A stretch of 64,000 nucleotides of DNA from an uncultured Collinsella sp. (lineage in GTDB: Bacteria > Actinomycetota > Coriobacteriia > Coriobacteriales > Coriobacteriaceae). The stretch spans positions 117,490 through 181,489 of the forward strand of contig CAUBVH010000002.1 in assembly GCA_958439425.1 (NCBI GenBank), written 5' to 3'. Numbering within the stretch: the stretch's first letter is position 1; each line of letters opens with the position of its first letter. A program made the position numbers and the translations under genes. This document shows positions 27,744 to 36,363 of this stretch, one piece after another. The notes beneath the pieces are model-generated. The model searched no databases and was not told where the DNA came from. It saw nothing but the letters and a program-made list of their open reading frames with translations.

Positions 27744-27960
27744 TTATCCTGAACCTTTCATTTCCGCCCCGTACGGGCACGAGTTGGTACTTTATCAGCT
27801 CTACGTAAGTGCTGTCAATGAAAACCTCGAGTCAATTGGTTCTCGGTGGATCCATTCATATTTGGAACACATCAATGGAGCCAGCGAAATCTAATCGATC
27901 CTCCGCGCCTTACGCATAGACCGCCCAAACACTTTGAGTGGCTTAAAGTCCCGCGTAAAA

Positions 27961-27992
27961 AGAACCCGGCACCCATATAAGTGCCGGGTTCT
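27961..27992 (-). terminator. Terminator of tuf
   Basis: AGAACCCGGCAC with GTGCCGGGTTCT and an 8-base loop, followed on the minus strand by TTTTTACG. It separates tuf from rpmG. Confidence 0.88.
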
Positions 27993-28019
27993 CTAAGTCA
28001 GCTATATCAAAGAGCTAAT

Positions 28020-29210
28020 TTACTCAATGATCGTGGAGACGATGCCCGAACCGACGGTGTGGCCACCCTCGCGGATAGCGAAGCGCAGGCCCTCCTCCAT
28101 AGCGATCGGGTGAATGAGGTCGCCCTCGATGGTGATGTGGTCACCAGGCATAGCCATCTCGGTGCCCTCGGGGAGCTTGACCGTACCGGTAACGTCGGTG
28201 GTACGGAAGTAGAACTGAGGACGATAACCATCGAAGAACGGGGTGTGACGGCCGCCCTCCTCCTTGGTCAGAACGTAGATCTCGCCGGTGAACTTGGTGT
28301 GCGGGGTAACCGAACCGGGCTTGCAGAGAACCTGGCCACGCTCGATGTCCTCGCGCTTGATGCCGCGGAGCAGCAGACCGACGTTGTCGCCAGCCTCGCA
28401 GAAGTCCATGGACTTACGGAACATCTCGATACCGGTAACGACGGTGTTCTGGGTATCCTTGATGCCGACGATCTCGACGGGCTCGTTGAGCTTGAGCTCA
28501 CCGCGCTCGACACGGCCGGTAGCAACGGTACCACGGCCGGAGATGGTCATAACGTCCTCAACGGCCATCAGGAACGGGAGGTCGTTGTTACGAGCAGGCG
28601 TCGGGATGTACTCGTCGACGGCCTTCATGAGCTCGCGAATGGCGTCCATCCACTTGGCGTCGCCCTCGAGAGCGCCCAGAGCGGAACCGCGGATGACGGG
28701 GATGTCGTCGCCGGGGAAATCGTACTCGGAGAGGAGCTCACGGGTCTCCATCTCGACGAGGTCGATGAGCTCGTCATCGTCGACCATGTCGCACTTGTTC
28801 AGGAAGACGACGATGTAGGGAACGCCGACCTGACGGGCGAGCAGGATGTGCTCGCGAGTCTGAGCCATGGGGCCGTCGGTAGCGGCGATGACCAGGATAG
28901 CGCCGTCCATCTGAGCAGCACCGGAGATCATGTTCTTGACGTAGTCAGCGTGGCCCGGGCAGTCAACGTGAGCGTAGTGACGGGCAGCAGTCTCGTACTC
29001 GACATGGGAGACGGAGATCGTAATGCCGCGCTCGCGCTCCTCGGGAGCCTTGTCGATGTTCTCGAACGCAGTGAAGTCAGCCTTGCAGCCCTCGGTCTCA
29101 GAGAGAACCTTGGTGATGGCGGCGGTCAGCGTGGTCTTGCCGTGGTCGACGTGACCAATGGTGCCGATGTTAACATGCGGCTTAGTGCGCTCAAACTTCT
29201 CTTTGGCCAT
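28020..29210 (-). CDS. tuf: Elongation factor Tu
   Basis: Translation GTPase of 396 residues that delivers aminoacyl-tRNA to the ribosome. G1 is GHVDHGKT, G3 DCPGH, G4 NKCD, and the C-terminal barrel ends [15 protein letters not shown]. The ATG at 29210 follows GAGGAGGGCTTT on the minus strand. A tRNA cluster lies upstream. Codon choice is very uniform, as expected for a highly expressed gene. Confidence 0.98.
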   Translation of the reverse strand: MAKEKFERTKPHVNIGTIGHVDHGKTTLTAAITKVLSETEGCKADFTAFENIDKAPEERERGITISVSHVEYETAARHYAHVDCPGHADYVKNMISGAAQMDGAILVIAATDGPMAQTREHILLARQVGVPYIVVFLNKCDMVDDDELIDLVEMETRELLSEYDFPGDDIPVIRGSALGALEGDAKWMDAIRELMKAVDEYIPTPARNNDLPFLMAVEDVMTISGRGTVATGRVERGELKLNEPVEIVGIKDTQNTVVTGIEMFRKSMDFCEAGDNVGLLLRGIKREDIERGQVLCKPGSVTPHTKFTGEIYVLTKEEGGRHTPFFDGYRPQFYFRTTDVTGTVKLPEGTEMAMPGDHITIEGDLIHPIAMEEGLRFAIREGGHTVGSGIVSTIIE

Positions 29211-29306
29211 AAAGCCCTCCTCTAAACAGGTCGTCCCCGGACGGGACTTTGCCTTTATACCATAGTGGCCTCTCAACATACTATTGAGAAGCCACCGTGT
29301 TACCTA

Positions 29307-29383
29307 TGGTAGCGGTGACTGGATTCGAACCAGTGACGCCACGGGTATGAACCGTGTGCTCTAACCAACTGAGCTACACCGCC
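29307..29383 (-). tRNA. tRNA-Met (CAT)
   Basis: 77 nt, acceptor GGCGGTG/CACCGCT (terminal G-T pair), anticodon loop TTCATAC giving CAT, encoded CCA. The standard first pair and D-arm suggest elongator rather than initiator tRNA. First of three tandem tRNAs upstream of tuf. Confidence 0.95.
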
Positions 29384-29386
29384 GGA

Positions 29387-29462
29387 TGGAGCCTGCAACC
29401 AGACTTGAACTGGTGACCTCTTCGTTACCAACGAAGTGCTCTACCGACTGAGCTATACAGGC
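29387..29462 (-). tRNA. tRNA-Thr (GGT)
   Basis: 76 nt, acceptor GCCTGTA/TGCAGGC, anticodon loop TTGGTAA giving GGT, encoded CCA. Three bases from tRNA-Met, so cotranscribed. Confidence 0.96.
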
Positions 29463-29472
29463 ACTTGACGGG

Positions 29473-29554
29473 TGGGAGCTATAGGATTCGAACCTATGTA
29501 GGCAGAGCCAACGGGTTTACAGCCCGTCCCCATTAACCACTCGGGCAAACTCCC
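29473..29554 (-). tRNA. tRNA-Tyr (GTA)
   Basis: About 82 nt with a long variable arm, acceptor GGGAGTT/AGCTCCC, anticodon loop CTGTAAA giving GTA. The 3' CCA is not exactly encoded (ACC follows). First of the tRNA cluster in transcription order. Confidence 0.94.
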
Positions 29555-29957
29555 AATCGTTCAAGTATCCGCAGGTTCTTTGGTCTTTTGGACCGCCGCA
29601 CCCGCGAACGAAAAAGATAATACGATGCAACCTTGGGGGCTGTCAACGAAAACCTCTAGATACACGGTGCCGGGCGTATCTATATACCTTTGACCTGCGA
29701 TTTTGTTGAGTTTGGATATGAAGGACGGTGGATTTGGCTGCGCTGGCAACATTTCCCGAGGGAACACTTTGTCACGGTGGAGTACATCTGCAGCATCGAC
29801 CTTCGATAACGACCCTCTCGCACTATTACATAGGTCACGATCGGGCTTCCACGACACGATCGAGCGTGGATAATCTCCCACTTTTAGCGCGGCCCTAAGG
29901 CCAAAGCGGCAGATTATCCACGCTCATTCTCCAGGCGGGAGAACTAAAGAGCCGCAA
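29555..29957. other. 400-base intergenic region with a 15-bp inverted repeat
   Basis: No convincing gene. Promoter elements for the tRNA cluster must lie near 29560-29640. A perfect inverted repeat GAGCGTGGATAATCT (29862-29876) and AGATTATCCACGCTC (29911-29925) could form a hairpin with a 34-base loop. Its right arm is part of the direct repeat that recurs at 33964. A minus-strand 106-codon ORF here has poor codon character and is not called. Confidence 0.6.
29913..29942 (+). repeat. Direct repeat flanking the beta-glucoside cassette, left copy
   Basis: A 30-base segment starting ATTATCCACGCTC and ending GCGGGAGA matches 33964-33993 at 27 of 30 positions in the same orientation. The two copies enclose exactly the regulator, glucosidase and PTS genes. 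Confidence 0.75.
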
Positions 29958-30791
29958 CTACTCGGGCCAGGCCAAAGTAGACCCATAGAGCGGCTCCCCC
30001 TTGGTGCAGGGGTAGCGACTCAAGTAACACGACGATAGCAAGTCGAAGAAATAAGTCATGGCGTATTTCGAATAAACGCCGAGTCGGTCAATTCCGTTTC
30101 CTGCATTACCAAGACGATATACACGGTCAAAAGACCTCGATTTGTCATCGTTGCTAAACGCAGTAATTAGAATCTTCCTGCCCGAACGGCACTCAAGATA
30201 CTCACGCGCCTGTGACACAAATAGCCCGGAGACCGATACGAGAATTATCAATGACTGCGAAGCGTCTCCCATGTTTTTCAATTCCGCGATGTTAGCCCCA
30301 GCAACTATGCGAACTATCTTGCCCGCATAAATCATTTCCTGCTGAAATCGTACGAGATTGGCGCTCACATTATTGGTGCACCAGATTTCAACGTTTTTAT
30401 GGCCATCAATTTCGTCGGCAAGGTGCTTAATAGCGATATCGGACACGCCGCTTTCGACCTCAGCGAACATCTCGATCATGCGAACGTCGAGCTCTGCCCT
30501 GTACTCCTCGTAGCCAAATTCCTCCTCTCGATGGCTTAAGTCGCTTGGAAAGACTGATTGAGTAAATGATTCTTTCAAATCGCTAAGAGACTGGTAGCCC
30601 AATCGATTGCAGAAACGACGAACAGCGGAACGGGTCACGAATGCATCGCGGGTTATTGCGGCAACATTGATTTCGCTCGAACGCCTAATGTGAGCGATGA
30701 GATATCGAGCGATGGCGGCATCGTTTGACCCAAACTCGCTGTTGATGATGGAGCTAATGCGATTGAGCACATCGAAGTCATTGATATTCAC
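29958..30791 (-). CDS. MurR/RpiR-family transcriptional regulator of the beta-glucoside cassette
   Basis: A 277-residue regulator. Its N-terminal RpiR-type helix-turn-helix (about 1-75, including TRSAVRRFCNRLGYQSLSDL) is followed by a SIS sugar-phosphate-binding domain (about 100-245). The GTG at 30791 is preferred because AGAGGGATCAC precedes it; an ATG at 30830 has no ribosome-binding site. It is divergent from the glucosidase gene, and a TTGAATCA-N22-TGATTCAA dyad in the shared promoter region is its likely operator. The expected effector is a phosphorylated glucoside or glucose-6-phosphate, by family analogy. Confidence 0.85.
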   Translation of the reverse strand: MNINDFDVLNRISSIINSEFGSNDAAIARYLIAHIRRSSEINVAAITRDAFVTRSAVRRFCNRLGYQSLSDLKESFTQSVFPSDLSHREEEFGYEEYRAELDVRMIEMFAEVESGVSDIAIKHLADEIDGHKNVEIWCTNNVSANLVRFQQEMIYAGKIVRIVAGANIAELKNMGDASQSLIILVSVSGLFVSQAREYLECRSGRKILITAFSNDDKSRSFDRVYRLGNAGNGIDRLGVYSKYAMTYFFDLLSSCYLSRYPCTKGEPLYGSTLAWPE

Positions 30792-30833
30792 GTGATCCCT
30801 CTTTCCGCTCTCCTCGATATTATGGTTCATTTA

Positions 30834-30871
30834 TTGAATCAAACAGCTTTGGTCGTTCTCCTATGATTCAA
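30834..30871. promoter_or_regulatory. Candidate operator between the RpiR regulator and the glucosidase gene
   Basis: Inverted repeat TTGAATCA (30834-30841) and TGATTCAA (30864-30871) separated by 22 bases in the divergent promoter region. The size and position fit a dimeric regulator controlling both directions. Confidence 0.5.
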
Positions 30872-30942
30872 ATCAGTTGACGTCATCTTAATCGTAATTC
30901 CGTCACACGTATCCACCGTGTTGAATGATGGAAAGGGGATTC

Positions 30943-32361
30943 ATGGGCAACGTGAACAACATGCCGTTTCTCTGGGGTTCCGCCACGGCGTCTTATCAGT
31001 GCGAGGGTGCCTGGAACGAAGACGGCAAAGGCCTCGGCGAGTGGGATTTCTTTAACCACACAAGCAATAAGAACATCAACCATGTTGACGGTGATGTATC
31101 TTGCGACTTCTACCATCGCTATGAAGAAGATATCCGCATGATGAAAGAAGGCGGACAAAACACCTATCGCTTCTCTCTTTCATGGAGTCGAATCATCCCC
31201 ACGGGTATCGGCGAAGTGAATGAAGAGGGTATCGATTTTTATAATCGAGTCATTGATTGCTGCCTCGAAAATGGCATAGAGCCCAACGTTACGCTGTTCC
31301 ATTACGATCTGCCATTCACGCTTGCTTGCAAAGGCGGATGGCTGAACAACGACATGGCAGAGTGGTTCTGCAAATACGCCAAGATTTGCTTTGAGCGCTT
31401 TGGAGACCGCGTCAAAATCTGGGCTACCGTTAACGAGCCGCATTTCTACAGCTACTGCGTAAACATGTTGGGCAACTATCCCCCCAATCGATCGCTCGAC
31501 GTTCAGTCGTACATGCAGTTTCAATACAACCTGATGCGCGCAAGCGCACTCGCAGTCCGAGCATATCGTCAAATGGACTACGACGGCATCATCGGCGCCG
31601 TCCACGATGGCGGCGTTGTCGAACTCGACCCGGCAACCGAGCACCCTGATGACGTATTTCGATACGCAGACTTTTTCGCCAATCGCATGATTCTGGCACC
31701 AGCGCTTCAGGGTCAACTGCCGCCAGAAATGGACGAAATCCTTGAAAAACTTGGCGTCTCGCTCTATCGATCCCCAAATGACGTAGAAGAATTCAGAGAC
31801 GGTAAAGTCGATTTTATTGGACTCAACGTGTATTGCCGAGAGTATGTAACCGACTGGCACGGTGGAGAGCTTGCCGTTTCGGCGAACAATAAGGGCGGTT
31901 CGAGCAAAAAAGTCGAAGGAAAATGCATTGCGCCCTTGTTTGAAAGCGCCCGCGACAGCAATGTTCCCCGCAATAAATGGGGCCGCGAAATACTCCCAAG
32001 TTGCATGTATTCAACCATCATGGATGTCCACGAGCGCTATGACGCGCCCCGCATCTTTATTACGGAAAACGGACATGGCGCCTATGAGCAACCAGACGCA
32101 GACGGAATGATCCACGATGATGACCGCATCGAGCTTCTGGGCCAGTTCATCGAGCACATGATGAGGGCTAAGCGCGACGGCGCGCGCGTTGAGGGCTACT
32201 ACCTCTGGTCGACGATGGATCTGTATAGCTGGATCAACGGCTACGAAAAACGATACGGACTTGTCCATATCGACTTCGAGAACAATCTGGAGCGCACCCC
32301 CAAAAAGAGCTGGTATTGGTACCGAGACCTTATCTCGAAGCATCAGGAGCAGGAAGGTTAG
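30943..32361 (+). CDS. GH1 6-phospho-beta-glucosidase
   Basis: A 472-residue cytosolic glycosidase that hydrolyses phosphorylated beta-glucosides delivered by the PTS. Family GH1 signatures are FLWGSATASYQCEGAW at the N-terminus, acid/base Glu in TVNEPH (about 168), and nucleophile Glu in ITENGHG (about 372). The KKSWYWYRDLI C-terminus is typical. The ATG at 30943 follows AAAGGGG; an ATG at 30925 is less well placed. The EIIBC gene follows after 9 bases. Confidence 0.93.
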   Translation: MGNVNNMPFLWGSATASYQCEGAWNEDGKGLGEWDFFNHTSNKNINHVDGDVSCDFYHRYEEDIRMMKEGGQNTYRFSLSWSRIIPTGIGEVNEEGIDFYNRVIDCCLENGIEPNVTLFHYDLPFTLACKGGWLNNDMAEWFCKYAKICFERFGDRVKIWATVNEPHFYSYCVNMLGNYPPNRSLDVQSYMQFQYNLMRASALAVRAYRQMDYDGIIGAVHDGGVVELDPATEHPDDVFRYADFFANRMILAPALQGQLPPEMDEILEKLGVSLYRSPNDVEEFRDGKVDFIGLNVYCREYVTDWHGGELAVSANNKGGSSKKVEGKCIAPLFESARDSNVPRNKWGREILPSCMYSTIMDVHERYDAPRIFITENGHGAYEQPDADGMIHDDDRIELLGQFIEHMMRAKRDGARVEGYYLWSTMDLYSWINGYEKRYGLVHIDFENNLERTPKKSWYWYRDLISKHQEQEG

Positions 32362-32370
32362 GAGAAAGAG

Positions 32371-33771
32371 ATGAAATATCAGGCAATGTCCGAAACAGTC
32401 CTAAAGGCTGTTGGCGGCAAAGAGAACATTACATCGGTAACTCATTGTGCGACGCGCCTTCGCATCGACGCACGAGACACCTCGATCATCGATCTCCAGC
32501 TCGCCAAATCGGCCGATCAGGCGCTCGGGGCAGTAGTCAGCGGTGGCCAGCTTCAGGTGATCATCGGCCCCAACGTCACCGAGGCTTACAACGACTTCCT
32601 CGACTTCGCGGGAATCGAAGTCGGCGGCGGCGCGGTTGCCGACGATGCCCAAACCGCCAAGGATCTTGCAGAGGGTATCAAAAGCGGCAACACTGCCATG
32701 AGTCTGGTTGAGAAATTCGGAAATGTCTCCGCACAGGTATTCATGCCCATCGTCCCGGCGCTCATCGTAGGCGGACTCATTCTTTCGATTAAGAATCTCC
32801 TGGTCAATTATTGTGGATTGAGCACCGATAGCGGAACTGCCCAGGTTCTGCTGGCGATCTTCAGTGCCTCATTTAGCTTCCTGCCCGTTTACCTAGGCTA
32901 CCAGCTCGCCGCCGTCATGAAGATGCAGCCTATCATGGGCGCGCTGCTGGGCGCAATCATGATTAGCTCGTCTATTAGCGGTGCTGAGGGTCTCGACTTT
33001 CTTGGCATCCCCATCCCGACGAATGACTACTCGAGCACGGTGGTGCCAATCGTACTGGGCGTTGTGTTCATGTACTTTGTTGATCGCGGTCTTCAGAAAA
33101 TCATCCCGGACGTTACCAAACTGTTCTTGAAGCCGCTACTCACCATGTTCATCGTCGTGCCTGTTGAGCTGATTATCCTCGGCCCCGCCGGCAGCATGAT
33201 GGGCTACGCGCTGAGTGATGCCGTCACGTGGCTCATGGATAACGTGGCAGTTATCGCTACTCCAATCCTTGCAGCCCTTAACCCCTATTTTGTCATGCTC
33301 GGTCTTGATAAGGCCTACATCGCAATCGAAGTTACGAGCTTGGCGCAGCTCGGTTGGGCACCCATTATCTTTGGATTCATCTCGAACCTCTGCATTGGTG
33401 GCACGAGCCTCGCCCTGGCAACTGCCATGAAGGGAAACAAAGAGAAGAGGGGTATGGTCACCACGGTTGCCGTCACCGCACTCTGTGGCGTAACCGAGCC
33501 CGCGTTCTACGGTTGCCTCATCGAGCGTCCCCGCCTGCTTGTCGGCACGGCAATCGGCGCGCTCTGCGCTGGACTCCCTGCAGGCATCTTTGTTCTGAAA
33601 GAGTATGTTGCGGGAGCATGCCCCGGCCTTCTTTCGGCACTCATCTTTATCGCTCCCGATGGGTCCATGGGCAACTTCGTGCTGGCATGCGTTGTCGCCA
33701 TCATCGCCATCGTCGTCTCCTTCATCGCTGCACGCGTGATCATCAAGAAGAACCCCAGCTATATTGAGTAG
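32371..33771 (+). CDS. PTS beta-glucoside transporter subunit EIIBC
   Basis: A 466-residue permease. The IIB domain (about 1-85) has the phosphorylated cysteine Cys26 in THCATRLR. The IIC domain (about 105-460) has about ten hydrophobic segments and the conserved GVTEPAFYG. Related BglF/BglP proteins usually end in a IIA domain; here it is absent, so phosphate must come from another EIIA, possibly the one at 15180. It is cotranscribed with the glucosidase and followed by a terminator. Confidence 0.92.
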   Translation: MKYQAMSETVLKAVGGKENITSVTHCATRLRIDARDTSIIDLQLAKSADQALGAVVSGGQLQVIIGPNVTEAYNDFLDFAGIEVGGGAVADDAQTAKDLAEGIKSGNTAMSLVEKFGNVSAQVFMPIVPALIVGGLILSIKNLLVNYCGLSTDSGTAQVLLAIFSASFSFLPVYLGYQLAAVMKMQPIMGALLGAIMISSSISGAEGLDFLGIPIPTNDYSSTVVPIVLGVVFMYFVDRGLQKIIPDVTKLFLKPLLTMFIVVPVELIILGPAGSMMGYALSDAVTWLMDNVAVIATPILAALNPYFVMLGLDKAYIAIEVTSLAQLGWAPIIFGFISNLCIGGTSLALATAMKGNKEKRGMVTTVAVTALCGVTEPAFYGCLIERPRLLVGTAIGALCAGLPAGIFVLKEYVAGACPGLLSALIFIAPDGSMGNFVLACVVAIIAIVVSFIAARVIIKKNPSYIE

Positions 33772-33870
33772 ATGCCCGCTGTTTGCATTGGAGACATCCT
33801 CGGCAGACCATTAGCAAGAACCCAAGAAGGTCCTTAGGAGCTCGATTAATCCATTCGGATTCCTGAGGCA

Positions 33871-33912
33871 CAAACGACTCCGATTCCACAATGGAATCGG
33901 GGTCGTCGTTTC
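33871..33912 (+). terminator. Terminator of the beta-glucoside operon
   Basis: AAACGACTCCGATTCCA with TGGAATCGGGGTCGTCGTTT (one bulge and a G-T pair), ending in TTT. It lies 100 bases after the EIIBC stop. Confidence 0.75.
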
Positions 33913-33963
33913 TAAAGCCGTCGATAGACAATCGGTGTTTACCTTAGCTCCCTATCCAAGTTA

Positions 33964-33993
33964 ATTATCCACGCTCGTTCTCCGGTCGGGAGA
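33964..33993 (+). repeat. Direct repeat flanking the beta-glucoside cassette, right copy
   Basis: Same orientation as 29913-29942, 27 of 30 bases identical. A further partial copy (ATCCACGCTCGAG) starts at 34017. The following 300 bases up to the tRNA-Thr hold no gene. Confidence 0.75.
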
Positions 33994-34063
33994 TTTTTTC
34001 TCTCGCGCGTCCAGAAATCCACGCTCGAGCAGGACATCCAGGTCCGTACCCGCCCTTGTCTCG

Positions 34064-34190
34064 ATCTGTAACGGCAAGAGGCCTATTCCGCTTCTACATG
34101 TTACAGATCAAGATATTCCTAAAACACCCTAAGTTTCATCTCAATCTGTAACAGTTAGATGCCAAATATCGGTCTTGGTGTTACAGATTT
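34064..34190. repeat. Tandem pair of 47-bp palindromic units
   Basis: Unit 1 (34064-34110) has arms GATCTGTAAC and GTTACAGATC. Unit 2 (34144-34190) has arms AATCTGTAAC and GTTACAGATT. Both units are 47 bp with 27-base loops of different sequence and an 80-bp period, and each is preceded by CTC. Arms are conserved while loops diverge, which suggests binding sites or mobile palindromes rather than simple duplication. Confidence 0.75.
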
Positions 34191-34302
34191 AGACAAACTG
34201 GAGGACGAGACAAACCAAAAACGGGATGGGCGCTAACCCGATGGCGCACCACCTAAATAGAAACGGGCCCTGTCCCACAAGGAACAAAGCCCGAAACTCT
34301 CA

Positions 34303-34377
34303 TGGAGCCAGTGACAGGAATCGAACCTGCAACCCACTGATTACAAATCAGTTGCGCTACCGTTGCGCCACACTGGC
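34303..34377 (-). tRNA. tRNA-Thr (TGT)
   Basis: 75 nt, acceptor GCCAGTG/CACTGGC, anticodon loop TTTGTAA giving TGT, encoded CCA. A partial copy of its middle lies 160-180 bases upstream (34534-34562). Confidence 0.96.
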
Positions 34378-34533
34378 ACACTTGGCGCTTTCGCGCGAAG
34401 CCAATTAAGAATAAAGGAATTACGGACGGGGCGCAACAGACCCTTCGACCGACCACATCTCAAAACTATTCGCCAGAACGAATAGTTTAATCTGTTCGCC
34501 AGAACCAAAAACTATTCGTTTTGGCGAGGCCGA

Positions 34534-34562
34534 CCTGCAACCCACTGATTACAAACCAGTTG
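34534..34562 (-). pseudogene. tRNA-Thr fragment
   Basis: Bases 34534-34555 are identical to 22 bases of the tRNA-Thr gene at 34303-34377, and CAGTTG continues the match after one mismatch. The piece covers the anticodon arm and part of the T-arm only. It follows two short hairpins (CTATTCG/CGAATAG at 34468-34487 and a GTTCGCCAGAAC-type repeat). It is probably a recombination scar. Confidence 0.7.
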
Positions 34563-34600
34563 TTGGTCAATCGAGAAAGCAGCCCCCATAGAAGGTCTAC

Positions 34601-35278
34601 CTACCTCCCGCGCAACGCCTTGAGCTTGGCCAGTGCATCGGGACTTAGGCGACTGCCCAGAGTCATCTTGATTTGCGGGGCTTCCTCTGCCTCGTGAACG
34701 TCGTTATCGATCTGCTTGATCTCGTCCACCAGCATGCGGCTCGAGATGCGCGTGACGCCCTTGCCCATGACAACGGCCTGGATCGTGCCGTCACTCGATA
34801 CCACGGAGCACGCGCGGCCTTCCTCGCGTGCCTCGATGCAGAGCTTCTGCACCACGGTATCGGCAGAGACGCCCGTCGGCGAAAACTCGATGCGCACGCC
34901 GCGGGCCGGCAGGTTGGGGCGCTCGTTGGAGATATTGCCCGCGCCGTCGAACACGATCACAGCCTCGTAGCGGCCCTGGGCAAACGCCGCAACATCGTTG
35001 ATGAGCGCGGTGCGCGCCATATCGTGGACGTCGCTGGAATACGGATCGTCGGAATGGTCGTAGACGAGCTTTTCGTAGCGCGGCGTGCAGTGAATCACGT
35101 TGTAGCCGTCGACCACCAGCAGCTCGGGCTTATTGGAGTGCACCGTCGAGACCGGATCGGCGATGGCCTGCGCAAACGCATTGCCGCCCACGCCATAGGT
35201 CGCGGCCGAAACAATCGGCTTGGCCGAGCCCTCGCCAAAGCGCTTGGCCTTGGACTTGGCGCGGTTTTTCTTGGACAT
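34601..35278 (-). CDS. NYN-domain ribonuclease, YacP/Rae1-like
   Basis: A 225-residue protein. A basic N-terminal tail (KKNRAKSKAKRFG) precedes a PIN-like NYN domain starting LLVVDGYNVIH (about residues 52-62), with further acidic positions in VIVFDGAG and SSDGT. YacP/Rae1 cleaves mRNA on the ribosome in Bacillus, so the same role is likely. It lies 3 bases after rlmB, matching the common neighbourhood of cysS, rlmB and yacP. The ATG follows GGGGAGGAG. Confidence 0.88.
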   Translation of the reverse strand: MSKKNRAKSKAKRFGEGSAKPIVSAATYGVGGNAFAQAIADPVSTVHSNKPELLVVDGYNVIHCTPRYEKLVYDHSDDPYSSDVHDMARTALINDVAAFAQGRYEAVIVFDGAGNISNERPNLPARGVRIEFSPTGVSADTVVQKLCIEAREEGRACSVVSSDGTIQAVVMGKGVTRISSRMLVDEIKQIDNDVHEAEEAPQIKMTLGSRLSPDALAKLKALRGR

Positions 35279-35281
35279 GCG

Positions 35282-36196
35282 CTACTCCTCCCCCATGAGC
35301 TCGCCGGCATTGCGGCGCAGCCACTCAAAGCACAGCGCCGTGGTCGCCTGGGCCACATTGAGGCTCTCGGTCATGCCGCGCTGGGGAAGCTTGGTCAAAA
35401 AGTCGCATTTCTCGAGCACCAGGCGCGAGATGCCGTCGCCCTCGGAGCCCATGACGAGCGCCACGCGGCCCTCGAAGGGAGCATCCCAGCAGCTGCCCTC
35501 GGCGTGCTCGGAAGCACCGCCCACCCAAAAGCCAGCGGCCTTGAGGCCATCGAGCGCACGGGCGATATTGGAAACCTGTGCGATGGGCAGATGCATGACG
35601 GCGCCGGCAGAAGTCTTGTAGCTGCCCACGGTCACGCCGGCGGCGCGCTTGTTGGCAATGATGACGCCGGCCGCGCCCACGACCTCGGCGGAGCGCACGA
35701 TGGCGCCAAAGTTGCCGTCGTCGGTCACATGGTCGAGCACGACGACAAGCGCCGGTCCGTCACCCGCGCGATTGAGGATATCGGCAACATCGGCATAGGG
35801 GAAATTACCCACCTCGAGCGCAATGCCCTGGTGAGCGCCATGGCTCGACAGCGCATCGAGCTGCGCGCGCGGCACATACTTAATGCGGACGCCTGCGGCG
35901 TTGAGGTCATCGACCAGGCGCGACAAGGCGGCATCGCGCTCCCCGCCCTCGGCAACAAGCGCGCATTTGATGGGAAAACCAGTGCGTAGCGCCTCGGCGG
36001 CAGCACGACGGCCTTCGATAAACTCGCCCTTGGGAACCTGGACGTTATCGCGGCTACGCTCGCGCTGCGGACGAGCAGCCTGTGAGCGCTCGCGCTGGCC
36101 CTTGGGAGCGGCAGCGCGGTCGTTGCGGCGAATCGGACGCGAACCAGAAACAGCCTGCTTGCCTCCACGAAGCGCACGCTTGCGATTGTCGGCCAT
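35282..36196 (-). CDS. rlmB: 23S rRNA (guanosine-2'-O-)-methyltransferase RlmB
   Basis: SPOUT/TrmH-family methyltransferase of 304 residues that modifies a guanosine in 23S rRNA. After about 55 basic, low-complexity residues comes the substrate-binding domain (FIEGRRAAAEALRTG), then the knotted SAM domain with VVLDHVTDDGNFGAIVRSAE, MGSEGDGISRLV and SLNVAQATTALCFEW. The ATG at 36196 follows TAGGAGGTCGC. The basic N-terminal tail is longer than usual. Confidence 0.93.
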   Translation of the reverse strand: MADNRKRALRGGKQAVSGSRPIRRNDRAAAPKGQRERSQAARPQRERSRDNVQVPKGEFIEGRRAAAEALRTGFPIKCALVAEGGERDAALSRLVDDLNAAGVRIKYVPRAQLDALSSHGAHQGIALEVGNFPYADVADILNRAGDGPALVVVLDHVTDDGNFGAIVRSAEVVGAAGVIIANKRAAGVTVGSYKTSAGAVMHLPIAQVSNIARALDGLKAAGFWVGGASEHAEGSCWDAPFEGRVALVMGSEGDGISRLVLEKCDFLTKLPQRGMTESLNVAQATTALCFEWLRRNAGELMGEE

Positions 36197-36238
36197 AATG
36201 CGACCTCCTAAATACAACTATCAAACGAAACAAATAGA

Positions 36239-36341
36239 CCGACCGCCCGAGGTGCGGCAGATTGCCTTGAAAGAGGAGGGCATAGACCTTGAGGTCATGC
36301 CCGACGATTGAAAGGCAAGGTGCCGTGGCTCGGGCGGTCGG
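36239..36341. other. 103-nt nested hairpin between cysS and rlmB
   Basis: Stems in order from outside: CCGACCGCCCGAG (36239-36251) with CTCGGGCGGTCGG (36329-36341), perfect 13 bp; CGGCA with TGCCG; TTGCCTT (36262-36268) with AAGGCAA (36312-36318); GGGCAT with ATGCCC; and GACCT with AGGTC around a 2-base tip. Small bulges separate the stems. It could be a structured leader of rlmB, a processing site or a mobile palindrome. Confidence 0.8.
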
Positions 36342-36363
36342 GTGCTTGGGAAACCCGCGGGGA

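Noticed and set aside
29561..29881. 106-codon minus-strand ORF after the tRNA cluster
   Set aside because: No ribosome-binding site or family similarity; it covers the tRNA promoter region and one arm of an inverted repeat.
34064..34190. CRISPR array
   Set aside because: Only two units, and the repeated parts are palindromic arms with loops, not repeats with uniform spacers; no cas genes are seen.
34226..34456. Short ORFs over the tRNA-Thr gene
   Set aside because: Overlap a complete tRNA cloverleaf; typical tRNA-derived spurious frames.
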